Source: Bacillota bacterium
GTDB taxonomy: Bacteria; Bacillota; Clostridia; Oscillospirales; Oscillospiraceae
NCBI GenBank assembly: GCA_030535235.1
Contig: JAUNCL010000009.1
Location: 1 to 64,000 of the forward strand
Reading direction: 5' to 3'
DNA: 64,000 nt
Position 1 is the stretch's first letter. Each line of letters opens with the position of its first letter. Made by a program: the position numbers and the translations under genes. Positions 44,167 to 50,974 of the stretch are shown here, in pieces. The notes beneath the pieces were generated by a model, which made no database searches, had not been told where the DNA came from, and was given only the letters and a program-made list of their open reading frames with translations.

Positions 44167-44168
44167 TT
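44119..44168 (+). terminator. Terminator of the candidate noncoding RNA
   Basis: Perfect 14-bp stem with an 18-base loop and an ATTTTC tail. Confidence 0.7.
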
Positions 44169-44291
44169 TCTCTGTCTGCCGCGCCCGGGAAAGGGCGCTT
44201 TTTTGCTGCCCGGCGAGAGAAGCCAGGTGACGGAATTCCTGTAAAAAATGGGTAAAATAGGGGAGCGGTGCAGGAAATTTGCCGTAATCCA

Positions 44292-44320
44292 TTGCGATTT
44301 TTCCGGGATTCGTGTATAGT
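44292..44320 (+). promoter_or_regulatory. First of two tandem promoters before pncB
   Basis: TTGCGA, 17 bases, TATAGT. A small hairpin (AAACCC-GCAC / GTGC-GGGTTT, about 44344-44367) lies just downstream and could stop its transcript before the second promoter. Confidence 0.55.
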
Positions 44321-44368
44321 ATAAAAAGGGAGATCTCAGAGAAAACCCAGGCACAGTGCGGGTTTCTG

Positions 44369-44397
44369 TTGACTTGTCACATGATTAGGCATATAAT
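44369..44397 (+). promoter_or_regulatory. Second, near-consensus promoter of pncB
   Basis: TTGACT, 17 bases, TATAAT. The leader to 44485 carries a hairpin GCGAAGC / GCTTCGC (44412-44438) followed by CTATTTTAT, a possible attenuator. Confidence 0.7.
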
Positions 44398-44485
44398 AAG
44401 CGAGATATCCCGCGAAGCGTCCCTGGGAGGTGCTTCGCCTATTTTATCGCGGCCCCGCCGCTGAAATGAAACAGAGGATAAGGAC

Positions 44486-45946
44486 ATGAATACAAGCAAG
44501 AAGCTGAACATGACCATGCTGTGCGACTTCTATGAGCTCACCATGGGCAACGGATATTTCAAGGCCGGATACAAGGATCGCATCACCCACTTCGACCTGT
44601 ATTTCCGCAGTGTACCCGACCAGGGCGGTTATGCCATCGCTGCCGGACTGGAGCAGGTCATCGACTACATCCAGGACCTCCACTTCGACGAGGAGGACAT
44701 CCAGTACCTCCGGGACCGGAAGATGTTCGATGAGGAATTCCTGGACTACCTGAAGAACTTCAAGTTCACCGGTGATATCTACGCCATCCCCGAGGGAACC
44801 CCTGTCTTTCCCCACGAGCCCATCCTCACCGTTCGGGCTCCCGCCATTCAGACTCAGCTGCTGGAGACCTTCCTGCTGCTGACCATCAACCATCAGTCCC
44901 TCATCGCCACCAAGGCCAACCGCATCGTCCGGGCTGCCAAGGGCCGCACCGTGCTGGAGTTCGGCTCCCGCCGGGCCCAGGGCTCCAGCGGCGCCATCGA
45001 CGGCGCCCGGGCCGCCTTCATCGGCGGCTGCAACGGCACCGCCTGCACCATCTCCGACCAGCTCTACGGCGTCCCCGCCGGGGGGACCATGGCCCACGCC
45101 TGGGTCCAGATGTTTGACACCCAGTACGACGCCTTCCGCACCTACTGTGAGGTCTATCCCGACAATCCTGTCCTCCTGGTGGACACCTACAACACCCTCA
45201 AGAGCGGCATCCCCGACGCCATCCGGGCCTTCAACGACGTCCTCAAGCCCAAGGGCATCACCAAGTGTGGCATCCGCTTGGACTCCGGCGACATGGCCTA
45301 CCTGACCAAAAAGGCTCGCCGTATGCTGGACGAGGCCGGCTGGACCGAATGTAAGATCACCGTGTCCAACTCCCTGGACGAGAACGTGATCCAGGACCTC
45401 CTCCTTCAGGGGGCTCAGATCGACGCCTTCGGTGTGGGCGAGCGGCTCATCACCGCCCGCAGCGAGCCGGTCTTCGGCGGTGTGTACAAGCTGGTGGCCA
45501 TCGAGGACGACCAGGGCAACGTGATCCCCAAGATCAAACTCAGCGAAAACGTGGCCAAGATCACCATTCCCCAGTTCAAAAAGGTCTTCCGCCTCTTTGA
45601 CAACGCCGACGGCATGGCCATCGGCGACTGGATGTGCACCTACGACGAGACCGTGGAGGACAACCTGAACCCCGACGGCAGCCTGACCATCTTCGACCCC
45701 GACGTGACCTGGAAGACCAAGACCATCTCCGGCTTCACCGCCAAGCAGATCCAGGTCCCTATCTTCCTGAACGGCGAGCTGGTGTATCAGTGCCCCACCC
45801 TGCCGGAGATCCAGCAGTACTGCAAGGAGCAGATGGACACCATGTGGGACTCCGTGAAGCGGTTTGAAAACCCCCACAACTACTATGTGGACCTGTCCCG
45901 GAAGCTGTGGGACATCAAGTACGAGCTGCTGACCCATCACCAGTAA
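44486..45946 (+). CDS. pncB: Nicotinate phosphoribosyltransferase
   Basis: 486 residues, usual length for the Gram-positive family. Converts nicotinate and PRPP (with ATP) to nicotinate mononucleotide in NAD salvage, in the cytosol. Recognised by the N-terminus MLCDFYELTMGNGYF, FDLYFRSVPDQGGYA, the loop VLEFGSRRAQG with conserved Arg residues, GGTMAHAWVQMF, and the catalytic core IRLDSGDMAYL. Ribosome site AGAGGATAAGG. The niaR repressor gene and a transporter follow, which supports regulated niacin salvage. Confidence 0.95.
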   Translation: MNTSKKLNMTMLCDFYELTMGNGYFKAGYKDRITHFDLYFRSVPDQGGYAIAAGLEQVIDYIQDLHFDEEDIQYLRDRKMFDEEFLDYLKNFKFTGDIYAIPEGTPVFPHEPILTVRAPAIQTQLLETFLLLTINHQSLIATKANRIVRAAKGRTVLEFGSRRAQGSSGAIDGARAAFIGGCNGTACTISDQLYGVPAGGTMAHAWVQMFDTQYDAFRTYCEVYPDNPVLLVDTYNTLKSGIPDAIRAFNDVLKPKGITKCGIRLDSGDMAYLTKKARRMLDEAGWTECKITVSNSLDENVIQDLLLQGAQIDAFGVGERLITARSEPVFGGVYKLVAIEDDQGNVIPKIKLSENVAKITIPQFKKVFRLFDNADGMAIGDWMCTYDETVEDNLNPDGSLTIFDPDVTWKTKTISGFTAKQIQVPIFLNGELVYQCPTLPEIQQYCKEQMDTMWDSVKRFENPHNYYVDLSRKLWDIKYELLTHHQ

Positions 45947-45980
45947 AGACGTTTGGGATGGGAGCGGCAAATGCCCGGTC

Positions 45981-46008
45981 GTAGGGGCGATTCGTGAATC
46001 GCCCCTAC
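45981..46008. repeat. Perfect palindrome GTAGGGGCGATTC (REP-like)
   Basis: 13-bp arms with a two-base loop, between pncB and niaR. AAAAAA follows on the plus strand, so on the minus strand it has a T-run preceding. Resembles the GTAGGG...CCCTAC ends of the dispersed repeat in this window. Confidence 0.7.
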
Positions 46009-46048
46009 AAAAAACGGAGCACACGTTTCTCACCAAGGAGGATGGCCG

Positions 46049-46555
46049 ATGAAGGCAGAAGAGCGAAGAAAAATCATTGCGCAGATCCTGACTGCGGATC
46101 GGCCCATCAGTGCCACGGCGCTGGCGGGGAAGTTTGATGTCAGCCGTCAGATCATTGTGGGAGATATCGCCCTCCTCCGGGCCTCCGGCCTGGATATTGT
46201 GGCCACCCCCAGAGGATACAAGCTGGGGGAGACCACCGGCCTGGTCCGCACCGTGGCCTGCATCCACACCGGGGTGGACGCCCTGGAGCAGGAGCTGCTG
46301 GCCATGGTGGACAACGGCTGCACCGTCCTGGATGTGGTGGTGGAGCACCGGCTCTACGGGGAGATCACCGGCCAGCTCAGCCTCTCCTCCCGCTATGACG
46401 TCCAGCAGTTCGTGGAGCGGGCCAGGGATTCCTCCACCCTCTCCTCCCTCACCGGGGGACTTCACCTGCACAATCTCCGCTGCCCTGACGAGGAGGCCTA
46501 TCAGCGGGTGTGCCGGGACCTGGAAAAGCTGGGAATCCTCTACACCCAGGGGTAA
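46049..46555 (+). CDS. niaR: Niacin-responsive repressor NiaR
   Basis: 168 residues. N-terminal winged helix (RRKIIAQILTADRPISATAL, then FDVSRQIIVGDIALLRASG) and a C-terminal 3H domain with spaced His residues (CIHTG, VVEHRLYGEITGQL, GGLHLHNL) that binds nicotinate with a metal. This is the YrxA/NiaR family, which represses NAD-biosynthesis and niacin-uptake genes. Placed between pncB and a transporter whose promoter overlaps a long palindrome. Ribosome site AAGGAGG. Confidence 0.92.
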   Translation: MKAEERRKIIAQILTADRPISATALAGKFDVSRQIIVGDIALLRASGLDIVATPRGYKLGETTGLVRTVACIHTGVDALEQELLAMVDNGCTVLDVVVEHRLYGEITGQLSLSSRYDVQQFVERARDSSTLSSLTGGLHLHNLRCPDEEAYQRVCRDLEKLGILYTQG

Positions 46556-46579
46556 GAAAAGAAAGCACTTTTGCACGGA

Positions 46580-46608
46580 TTGACAACTGCACCAGAAATG
46601 ATTATAAT
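46580..46608 (+). promoter_or_regulatory. Perfect-consensus promoter of the transporter gene
   Basis: TTGACA, exactly 17 bases, TATAAT. The operator palindrome begins at the last base of the -10 box. Confidence 0.85.
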
Positions 46609-46649
46609 AGTCTCTACACATGTCTTGACATGTATAGAGACTATTTTTT
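46608..46649. promoter_or_regulatory. Long palindrome: likely NiaR operator, also terminator-shaped
   Basis: 16-bp arms with one mismatch around CTTG, with core ACATGT-cttg-ACATGT, followed by TTTTTTACG. Lying across the predicted transcription start between niaR and a transporter, it fits a repressor site. The stem plus T-run could also attenuate transcription. Assignment to NiaR is by context. Confidence 0.6.
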
Positions 46650-46672
46650 ACGAAAGACGAAGGAGTATAGGA

Positions 46673-47779
46673 ATGCAAGGATTCAAATCATTTCTGGCGC
46701 GGAAGAACATTGTCTTCTCCGCCAAGCGGTACGGGGTGGACGCCCTGGGGGCCATGGCCCAGGGCCTCTTCTGTACCCTGCTGGTGGGAACCATTCTGAA
46801 CACCCTGGGGACCCAGCTGGGCATCGGTTTCCTGGCGGCCAAGGTGGTCACCATTGGAACCGGCGATGCCGCCGTGGGCTACACCATCGGCGGCCTGGCC
46901 TCGGCTATGGTGGGCCCGGCTATGGCCATCGCCATCGGCTATGCCCTCCAGGCCCCGCCCCTGGTCCTCTTCTCCCTGGCCCCGGTGGGCTACGCCACCA
47001 ACGTGCTGGGCGGGGCCGGCGGCCCTCTGGCGGTGCTGGTCATCGCCATCCTCGCCGCCGAGTGCGGCAAAGCGGTCTCCAAGGAGACCAAGATCGACAT
47101 CCTGGTGACCCCCATCGTCACTGTCCTGGTGGGCATCGGGGCGGCCTATCTCATCGCGCCCCCCATCGGCCGGGCGGCCTCCTGGGTGGGGAACCTCATC
47201 ATGTGGGCCACCGAGCTGCAGCCTTTCTTCATGGGCATCCTAGTGTCGGTCATCGTGGGCATCGCCCTGACCCTGCCCATCTCCAGCGCGGCCATCTGCG
47301 CCGCTCTGGGACTCACCGGCCTGGCCGGCGGCGCGGCGGTGGCCGGCTGCTGCGCCCAGATGGTGGGCTTCGCCATCCTGTCCTTCCGGGAGAATAAGTG
47401 GGGCGGTCTGGTCTCCCAGGGCCTGGGGACCTCCATGCTCCAGATGGGCAACATCGTCCGCAACCCCAGGATCTGGATCCCCCCCACGGTGGCCTCGGCC
47501 ATCACCGGCCCCATTGCCACCTGCATCTTCCGCCTGGAGATGAACGGCACCCCCGTGTCCTCGGGCATGGGTACCTGCGGACTGGTGGGCCCCATTGGGG
47601 TGTACACCGGCTGGGTCAACGACGTGGCGGAGGGCCTGAAGGCCTCGGTCAGCGGCATGGACTGGCTGGGTCTGGTGCTGGTCTGCTTCGTCCTGCCTGC
47701 CGTCCTTACCTGGCTCATCGGGATTCCCTGCCGGAAGCTGGGCTGGATCAAGGAGGGAGACCTGAAGCTGGAGGGATAA
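46673..47779 (+). CDS. PTS-IIC-like membrane transporter, niacin uptake candidate
   Basis: 368 residues from ATG 46673 (AAGGAGTATAGG upstream; an in-frame start at 46571 would lie upstream of the promoter). About nine to ten hydrophobic helices. The pattern resembles the EIIC-like family PTS_EIIC_2 (GVDALGAMAQGLFCTLLVGTI near the start, NPRIWIPPTVASAITGP later). No EIIA or EIIB gene or domain is nearby, so sugar phosphotransfer is unlikely. Its promoter carries the likely NiaR operator, so import of nicotinate or a related NAD precursor is inferred. Confidence 0.8.
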   Translation: MQGFKSFLARKNIVFSAKRYGVDALGAMAQGLFCTLLVGTILNTLGTQLGIGFLAAKVVTIGTGDAAVGYTIGGLASAMVGPAMAIAIGYALQAPPLVLFSLAPVGYATNVLGGAGGPLAVLVIAILAAECGKAVSKETKIDILVTPIVTVLVGIGAAYLIAPPIGRAASWVGNLIMWATELQPFFMGILVSVIVGIALTLPISSAAICAALGLTGLAGGAAVAGCCAQMVGFAILSFRENKWGGLVSQGLGTSMLQMGNIVRNPRIWIPPTVASAITGPIATCIFRLEMNGTPVSSGMGTCGLVGPIGVYTGWVNDVAEGLKASVSGMDWLGLVLVCFVLPAVLTWLIGIPCRKLGWIKEGDLKLEG

Positions 47780-47990
47780 AAGGGGGAACTCCTTTCGGTT
47801 GAAAATATGCCCAAAGAAAATGTTGTGTTTTTGTACAAATACAACAAGGCTGAATGGTATAAAACGATAAAAATGGCGTGGACTCCCAAGTTTAGGTTGC
47901 AAAAATGACCGAAAAGAGGGATACTATATATGGCAAAATTAGATTCATCCGGATATCCATACATATCCGTACACCAAAGGAGGAACTGAG

Positions 47991-48140
47991 ATGAAGAAGA
48001 TGATCGCCCTGTGCATGGCAGCCCTGATGAGCCTGGCTCTGCTGGCCGGCTGCGACTCTGCCGACCCCGAGAACCCCTATGGCCAGGAGCCCGCTCCCGC
48101 CAACGGCACCAGCGCTGTGGTGTCCGCTGAGCAGGTCTGA
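47991..48140 (+). CDS. 49-residue lipoprotein of unknown function
   Basis: A short gene with AAAGGAGGAAC ten bases before its ATG. It encodes a lipobox signal (MSLALLAGCDS) and a mature tail of only about 28 residues (Pro, Ala, Asn and Val rich). A strong terminator follows 16 bases after the stop, which supports it as a real gene. No family recognised. Confidence 0.75.
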   Translation: MKKMIALCMAALMSLALLAGCDSADPENPYGQEPAPANGTSAVVSAEQV

Positions 48141-48155
48141 GCCCACAACCAAACA

Positions 48156-48194
48156 GAAAAATCGCCCCGGCCGTATGGCTGGGGCGATTTTTTC
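48156..48194 (+). terminator. Terminator after the 49-residue lipoprotein
   Basis: AAAATCGCCCC with GGGGCGATTTT, an inner GGCC/GGCT stem, then a T-run. Confidence 0.9.
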
Positions 48195-48204
48195 ACCAAA
48201 CGCA

Positions 48205-48235
48205 GGAAAAACTCCCCCGGCGGAAGCCGGGGGAG
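48205..48235 (-). terminator. Terminator of hpf (minus strand)
   Basis: On the minus strand: CTCCCCCGGC-ttcc-GCCGGGGGAG followed by TTTTTCC, 44 bases after the hpf stop codon. Confidence 0.85.
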
Positions 48236-48278
48236 AGGTACGTCTTATCAAAACGGCCAAAGGCCGGAGAAAAACATG

Positions 48279-48821
48279 TCAAGCCTGATCGACGATGATG
48301 CCGTAGCCGCCGTCATTGCGCTTGTAAACCACGGAGTAGGCCCCGCCCTCGTCCTCGTTGCGGAAGGCGAAGAAGGAGTGGTTCACCAGGTTCATCTGCA
48401 GGATGGCCTCCTCCACGGTCATGGGGTTGAAGAAGAATCGCTTGGTGCGGACCACCTGGATGGGGTCTTCCTCTTCGTCCACTTCGGGAACAAAGTAGTC
48501 CTCGGCGGGAGCGGCCTCGAAGGCCTCCTTGCGCAGGCGCTTCTCCAGGCGGGATTTGTTCTTGCGCAGCTGACGCTCGATGGAGGCGACGGCGGCGTCG
48601 ATGGAGACAAACATATCAGAGGTGCTCTCTGCTACGCGGATGACGGTGGAACCGGAACGGATGGTGACCTCCAGAATGTTCCGGCCCTTCTCGACACTGA
48701 AGATCACGGAGACATCAGGTTCGGTTTTAAAATAACGGTCCAGCTTACCGATCTTCTTCTCAGCGTAAGCGTGCACGCGGTTGGGGATGTTCACTTTCTT
48801 GTCCGTAAAGGTGAATTTCAT
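48279..48821 (-). CDS. hpf: Ribosome hibernation promoting factor, long form
   Basis: 180 residues, the long-HPF length of Firmicutes. The N-terminal domain (1-100; MKFTFTDKKVNIPNRVHAYA, KKIGKLDRYFKTEPDVSVIF) binds in the 30S decoding region. The C-terminal domain (about 120-180; IQVVRTKRFFFNPMTVEEAI, LVNHSFFAFRN) makes the contact between two 70S ribosomes in the inactive 100S dimer. Good ribosome site AAAGGAG. Its own promoter is seen at 48889-48916; it is a single-gene transcript. Confidence 0.95.
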   Translation of the reverse strand: MKFTFTDKKVNIPNRVHAYAEKKIGKLDRYFKTEPDVSVIFSVEKGRNILEVTIRSGSTVIRVAESTSDMFVSIDAAVASIERQLRKNKSRLEKRLRKEAFEAAPAEDYFVPEVDEEEDPIQVVRTKRFFFNPMTVEEAILQMNLVNHSFFAFRNEDEGGAYSVVYKRNDGGYGIIVDQA

Positions 48822-48888
48822 ATATGTCAGCTCCTTTCGTGGGGTGCAAGGGGGGAGAAAAGGAATTCTCCTGCTTCCTTACAAGCAC

Positions 48889-48916
48889 AGTATACCATAT
48901 ATCCCTACAAAAGTCA
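48889..48916 (-). promoter_or_regulatory. Promoter of hpf
   Basis: Minus strand: TGACTT, 16 bases, then an extended -10 TGG-TATACT. About 70 bases before the start codon. Confidence 0.6.
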
Positions 48917-48999
48917 CGCTGTTTTTGGTAAATTTATAAAACGTATTTTTGGGAAGAGGAGACTTAAGGCCGGGGGCGGTTTTCGACAAAAGAACCCCC

Positions 49000-49028
49000 T
49001 TGACGAATGGTAAAAATTGGGTTACGAT
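49000..49028 (+). promoter_or_regulatory. Promoter of the candidate small RNA
   Basis: TTGACG, 17 bases, TACGAT, facing away from hpf. Confidence 0.55.
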
Positions 49029-49034
49029 GATAGC

Positions 49035-49118
49035 GGCGGCAGGTGTTGTCCGTCAGATGACATCGTTCATTCCATTCTCCTGCTTTGCGCTTCTGGCTGA
49101 CAGAGGCGCATTTTTTTG
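49035..49118 (+). ncRNA. Candidate small RNA, about 85 nt
   Basis: Lies between two minus-strand genes but has its own plus-strand promoter and a textbook terminator: TGCGCTTCTG-gctga-CAGAGGCGCA (49086-49110) with a run of seven T. A second stem (GCAGG with CCTGC) can close the body. No ribosome site or reading frame of note. No known family was recognised; trans-acting regulation is only a guess. The rest of 48822-49261 holds the hpf promoter and the terminator at 49220; nothing else seen. Confidence 0.5.
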
Positions 49119-49219
49119 TTGTAATGGGCCGATGTACAACATGGGTGGGGGTAGGACAAACGCCGTAGAGTGCCCACAACCTGAGGAAGAACCATCTCCC
49201 CACATAGCCATCTCGGGAA

Positions 49220-49251
49220 CAAGAAAACACCCCGACGGGAGGTCGGGGTGT
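49220..49251 (-). terminator. Terminator of the yab/divIC operon
   Basis: Minus strand: ACACCCCGAC-ctccc-GTCGGGGTGT followed by TTTTC, directly after the S1 gene. Confidence 0.85.
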
Positions 49252-49261
49252 CAGAGACAAA

Positions 49262-49774
49262 TTAACGGTGGCCGCTGCGGCGGGAGGAGCGCTTTTCGGT
49301 CATGCGCAGGTCGGAGAGTCTGCTGTCGGATTGCTGCATGAACTGCTTCAGACGGGCCTCAAAATCAGCGGGGCCGGCGCTCTGCTGGGCAGCAGTGGGA
49401 CGGGGATCCCGATGGTGGCCGCCGAAGCTGCCGCGGGGAGGATGTTCGCCGCCGCTCTGATTGCTGCGGCTGCCGCCCCGGAAATCAGACCGGCCGCTGG
49501 GACGCTCGCCACGGGATGCGTTCTGGGGTCGGGGAGGAGGGGGGGTGGCCTTCTTGATGGATAGGTTGATGCGGCCCGCGTCGTCGATGCCCACCACCTT
49601 GACCTTGACCGCCTGGCCTTCCGTCAGGAAGTCCTTCACGTCGGCCACATAGGAATGGGCGATCTCAGAGATGTGGCAGAGACCGGACCGGCCCCCGGGC
49701 AGGGCCACGAACGCGCCGAATTTGGTGATGCTCTTGATGTTTCCTTCCAGGATTGCGCCTACACTGATTTCCAT
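49262..49774 (-). CDS. yabR: S1 RNA-binding domain protein (YabR-like)
   Basis: 170 residues. The first 75 residues are one S1 domain (VGAILEGNIKSITKFGAFVA, GLCHISEIAHSYVADVKDFL, VKVVGIDDAGRINLSIKK). The rest is a low-complexity tail rich in Arg, Gly, Pro and Ser, likely disordered and RNA-binding. In Bacillus yabR follows divIC; the same order is kept here. Role in RNA metabolism is generic; the specific target is unknown. A terminator ends the operon. Confidence 0.85.
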   Translation of the reverse strand: MEISVGAILEGNIKSITKFGAFVALPGGRSGLCHISEIAHSYVADVKDFLTEGQAVKVKVVGIDDAGRINLSIKKATPPPPRPQNASRGERPSGRSDFRGGSRSNQSGGEHPPRGSFGGHHRDPRPTAAQQSAGPADFEARLKQFMQQSDSRLSDLRMTEKRSSRRSGHR

Positions 49775-49822
49775 ACGTACTGAAAATCCTCCTCGTTGTA
49801 ATTCAAAAAAGAGGGTGACCTC

Positions 49823-50101
49823 TTAATCTGTGATGTAAAAAACCCGGTCGTTGGGAGAGACTAAGCCCAGCTTCTCCCGGGCGATGTCCTCCACAAAGTC
49901 GGGGTTATCGCGGTTTTCGATGGCGTTGGACAGCTCGGTGTTGCTCTGGATCTGCTCGTTGACCTGGCGGGTCAGGCTTTCGGCCGCGGCCCGGGCGTCG
50001 GCGATATGCTGACGGACGCTGATCAGCTGAACGACCATGAAGATCAGCGCCAGAAGAAGGAGGATCCTCCCGAGAAGACCAACCTTTTTCGACTGAAACA
50101 C
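49823..50101 (-). CDS. divIC: Septum formation initiator DivIC/FtsB family
   Basis: 92 residues with a GTG start preceded by ACGGAGG. One membrane helix at about 10-28 (GRILLLLALIFMVVQLISV), a coiled coil (30-65) and the family tail FVEDIAREKLGLVSPNDRVFYI. It acts at the division septum with FtsL/DivIB. It sits between yabQ and the S1 gene as in Bacillus. The open frame of yabQ runs 197 bases into this gene in another frame. Confidence 0.9.
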   Translation of the reverse strand: MFQSKKVGLLGRILLLLALIFMVVQLISVRQHIADARAAAESLTRQVNEQIQSNTELSNAIENRDNPDFVEDIAREKLGLVSPNDRVFYITD

Positions 50102-50618
50102 TGTGGTACGCCTCCGTTTCCCTCCGGCGGGGGGAGCGCCCTCTGCCGGGGATTCTGTGGATTAGATGATATATTTTACTCCAGGAACCCGAAAAAGGAA
50201 AGGGCTTTTTTGCGGTTTTTTTGACTTTTTGAAGTACTTTTAACAACGGAGCCGTGAGGACGAAGAATAACTTCCGGACAGGGGCGAAGACCAGACGGAG
50301 GATGCGGCGGACCAGACGGAGGAGGGTGTCCAGCCCCCGCCGGACCCAGGGGCTCAGCAGCAGGAAGTACCAGGCGGCCCCCAAAAAGAGGGAGACGGCG
50401 ATGTACAGCCGCACCCGGCCGTCCCCCAGGACCATGGAGGACAGAAACAGGGTCAGGCAGGCCCCCAGCCAGAAGAGCAGGTCCAGCAGCTCCCGGAGGA
50501 CCCGCCGGGGCAGGGCGCGGCGGAGCAGGCCCAGCAGGTCATAGAACAGCCCCAGGGCCAGGCCGATCCCCAGGCAGACCAGGAACACCTGGGCCTGGGC
50601 CAGAGGGTTGATGTTCAT
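49905..50618 (-). CDS. yabQ: Spore cortex biosynthesis protein YabQ
   Basis: 237 codons as an open frame. The N-terminal part (1-160) is YabQ: four hydrophobic helices starting NINPLAQAQVFLVCLGIGLA and ALGLFYDLLGLLRRALPRR, then Arg/Lys-rich ends. Required for cortex formation in the outer forespore membrane of Bacillus. Its ATG overlaps the yabP stop. The last 65 codons overlap divIC and look like a shadow (Arg/Pro/Gly rich). The natural stop may have been near 50160: a one-base shift at the run of six A before KPFPF would meet TAA there. Confidence 0.75.
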   Translation of the reverse strand: MNINPLAQAQVFLVCLGIGLALGLFYDLLGLLRRALPRRVLRELLDLLFWLGACLTLFLSSMVLGDGRVRLYIAVSLFLGAAWYFLLLSPWVRRGLDTLLRLVRRILRLVFAPVRKLFFVLTAPLLKVLQKVKKTAKKPFPFSGSWSKIYHLIHRIPGRGRSPRRRETEAYHSVSVEKGWSSREDPPSSGADLHGRSADQRPSAYRRRPGRGRKPDPPGQRADPEQHRAVQRHRKPR

Positions 50619-50899
50619 CCCCGGAAGAGGCGGCCCAGGAAGGAACCCTGGCGGCTGTCCTCCTCCTCATAGGTGAGGGAGTCCACCGATCCCTCCACCA
50701 GCAGGTCGCCGCCATCCAGACTGAGCTTCTCAATGTGCAGGTCGCTGCCCCGGACGATGAGGCTGCCGCACTGGGTGGTCATGACGATGGTGGAATCGTC
50801 AAAGCTCTCCACCCCGTCCACCCCCGAAACGGTGAGGCGGCCCCGGTGGTCCAGAATGAGCTGGTGGGGCGAAGCGCCGGATCTTTCATCGAAGGGCAT
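50615..50899 (-). CDS. yabP: Sporulation protein YabP
   Basis: 94 residues, family length. PHQLILDHRGRLTVSGVDGV, FDDSTIVMTTQCGSLIVRG and LHIEKLSLDGGDLLVEGSVD are the YabP signature. With YabQ it is needed for spore cortex assembly and is made in the mother cell in Bacillus. Overlaps yabQ by four bases. A SigE-like promoter candidate lies upstream (50935-50963). Confidence 0.92.
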   Translation of the reverse strand: MPFDERSGASPHQLILDHRGRLTVSGVDGVESFDDSTIVMTTQCGSLIVRGSDLHIEKLSLDGGDLLVEGSVDSLTYEEEDSRQGSFLGRLFRG

Positions 50900-50921
50900 G
50901 TGATCCCGTCCTTTCCCATGG

Positions 50922-50963
50922 TGTGGTTCACCACAGCCTATGCGGGGGCGGGACAGGATATGA
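50922..50963 (-). promoter_or_regulatory. Candidate sporulation promoter and palindrome before yabP
   Basis: Minus strand: TCATATC (50957-50963), then GCATAGGCT around 50935-50942, which resembles SigE-type boxes with suitable spacing. TGTGG-ttca-CCACA (50922-50935) is a small palindrome next to it. The match is partial. Confidence 0.35.
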
Positions 50964-50974
50964 ATAGGGGAAAC

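Noticed and set aside
44444-46678. 744-codon minus-strand frame across pncB and niaR
   Set aside because: It lies opposite two confidently recognised genes and shows only low-complexity Val/Gly/His composition.
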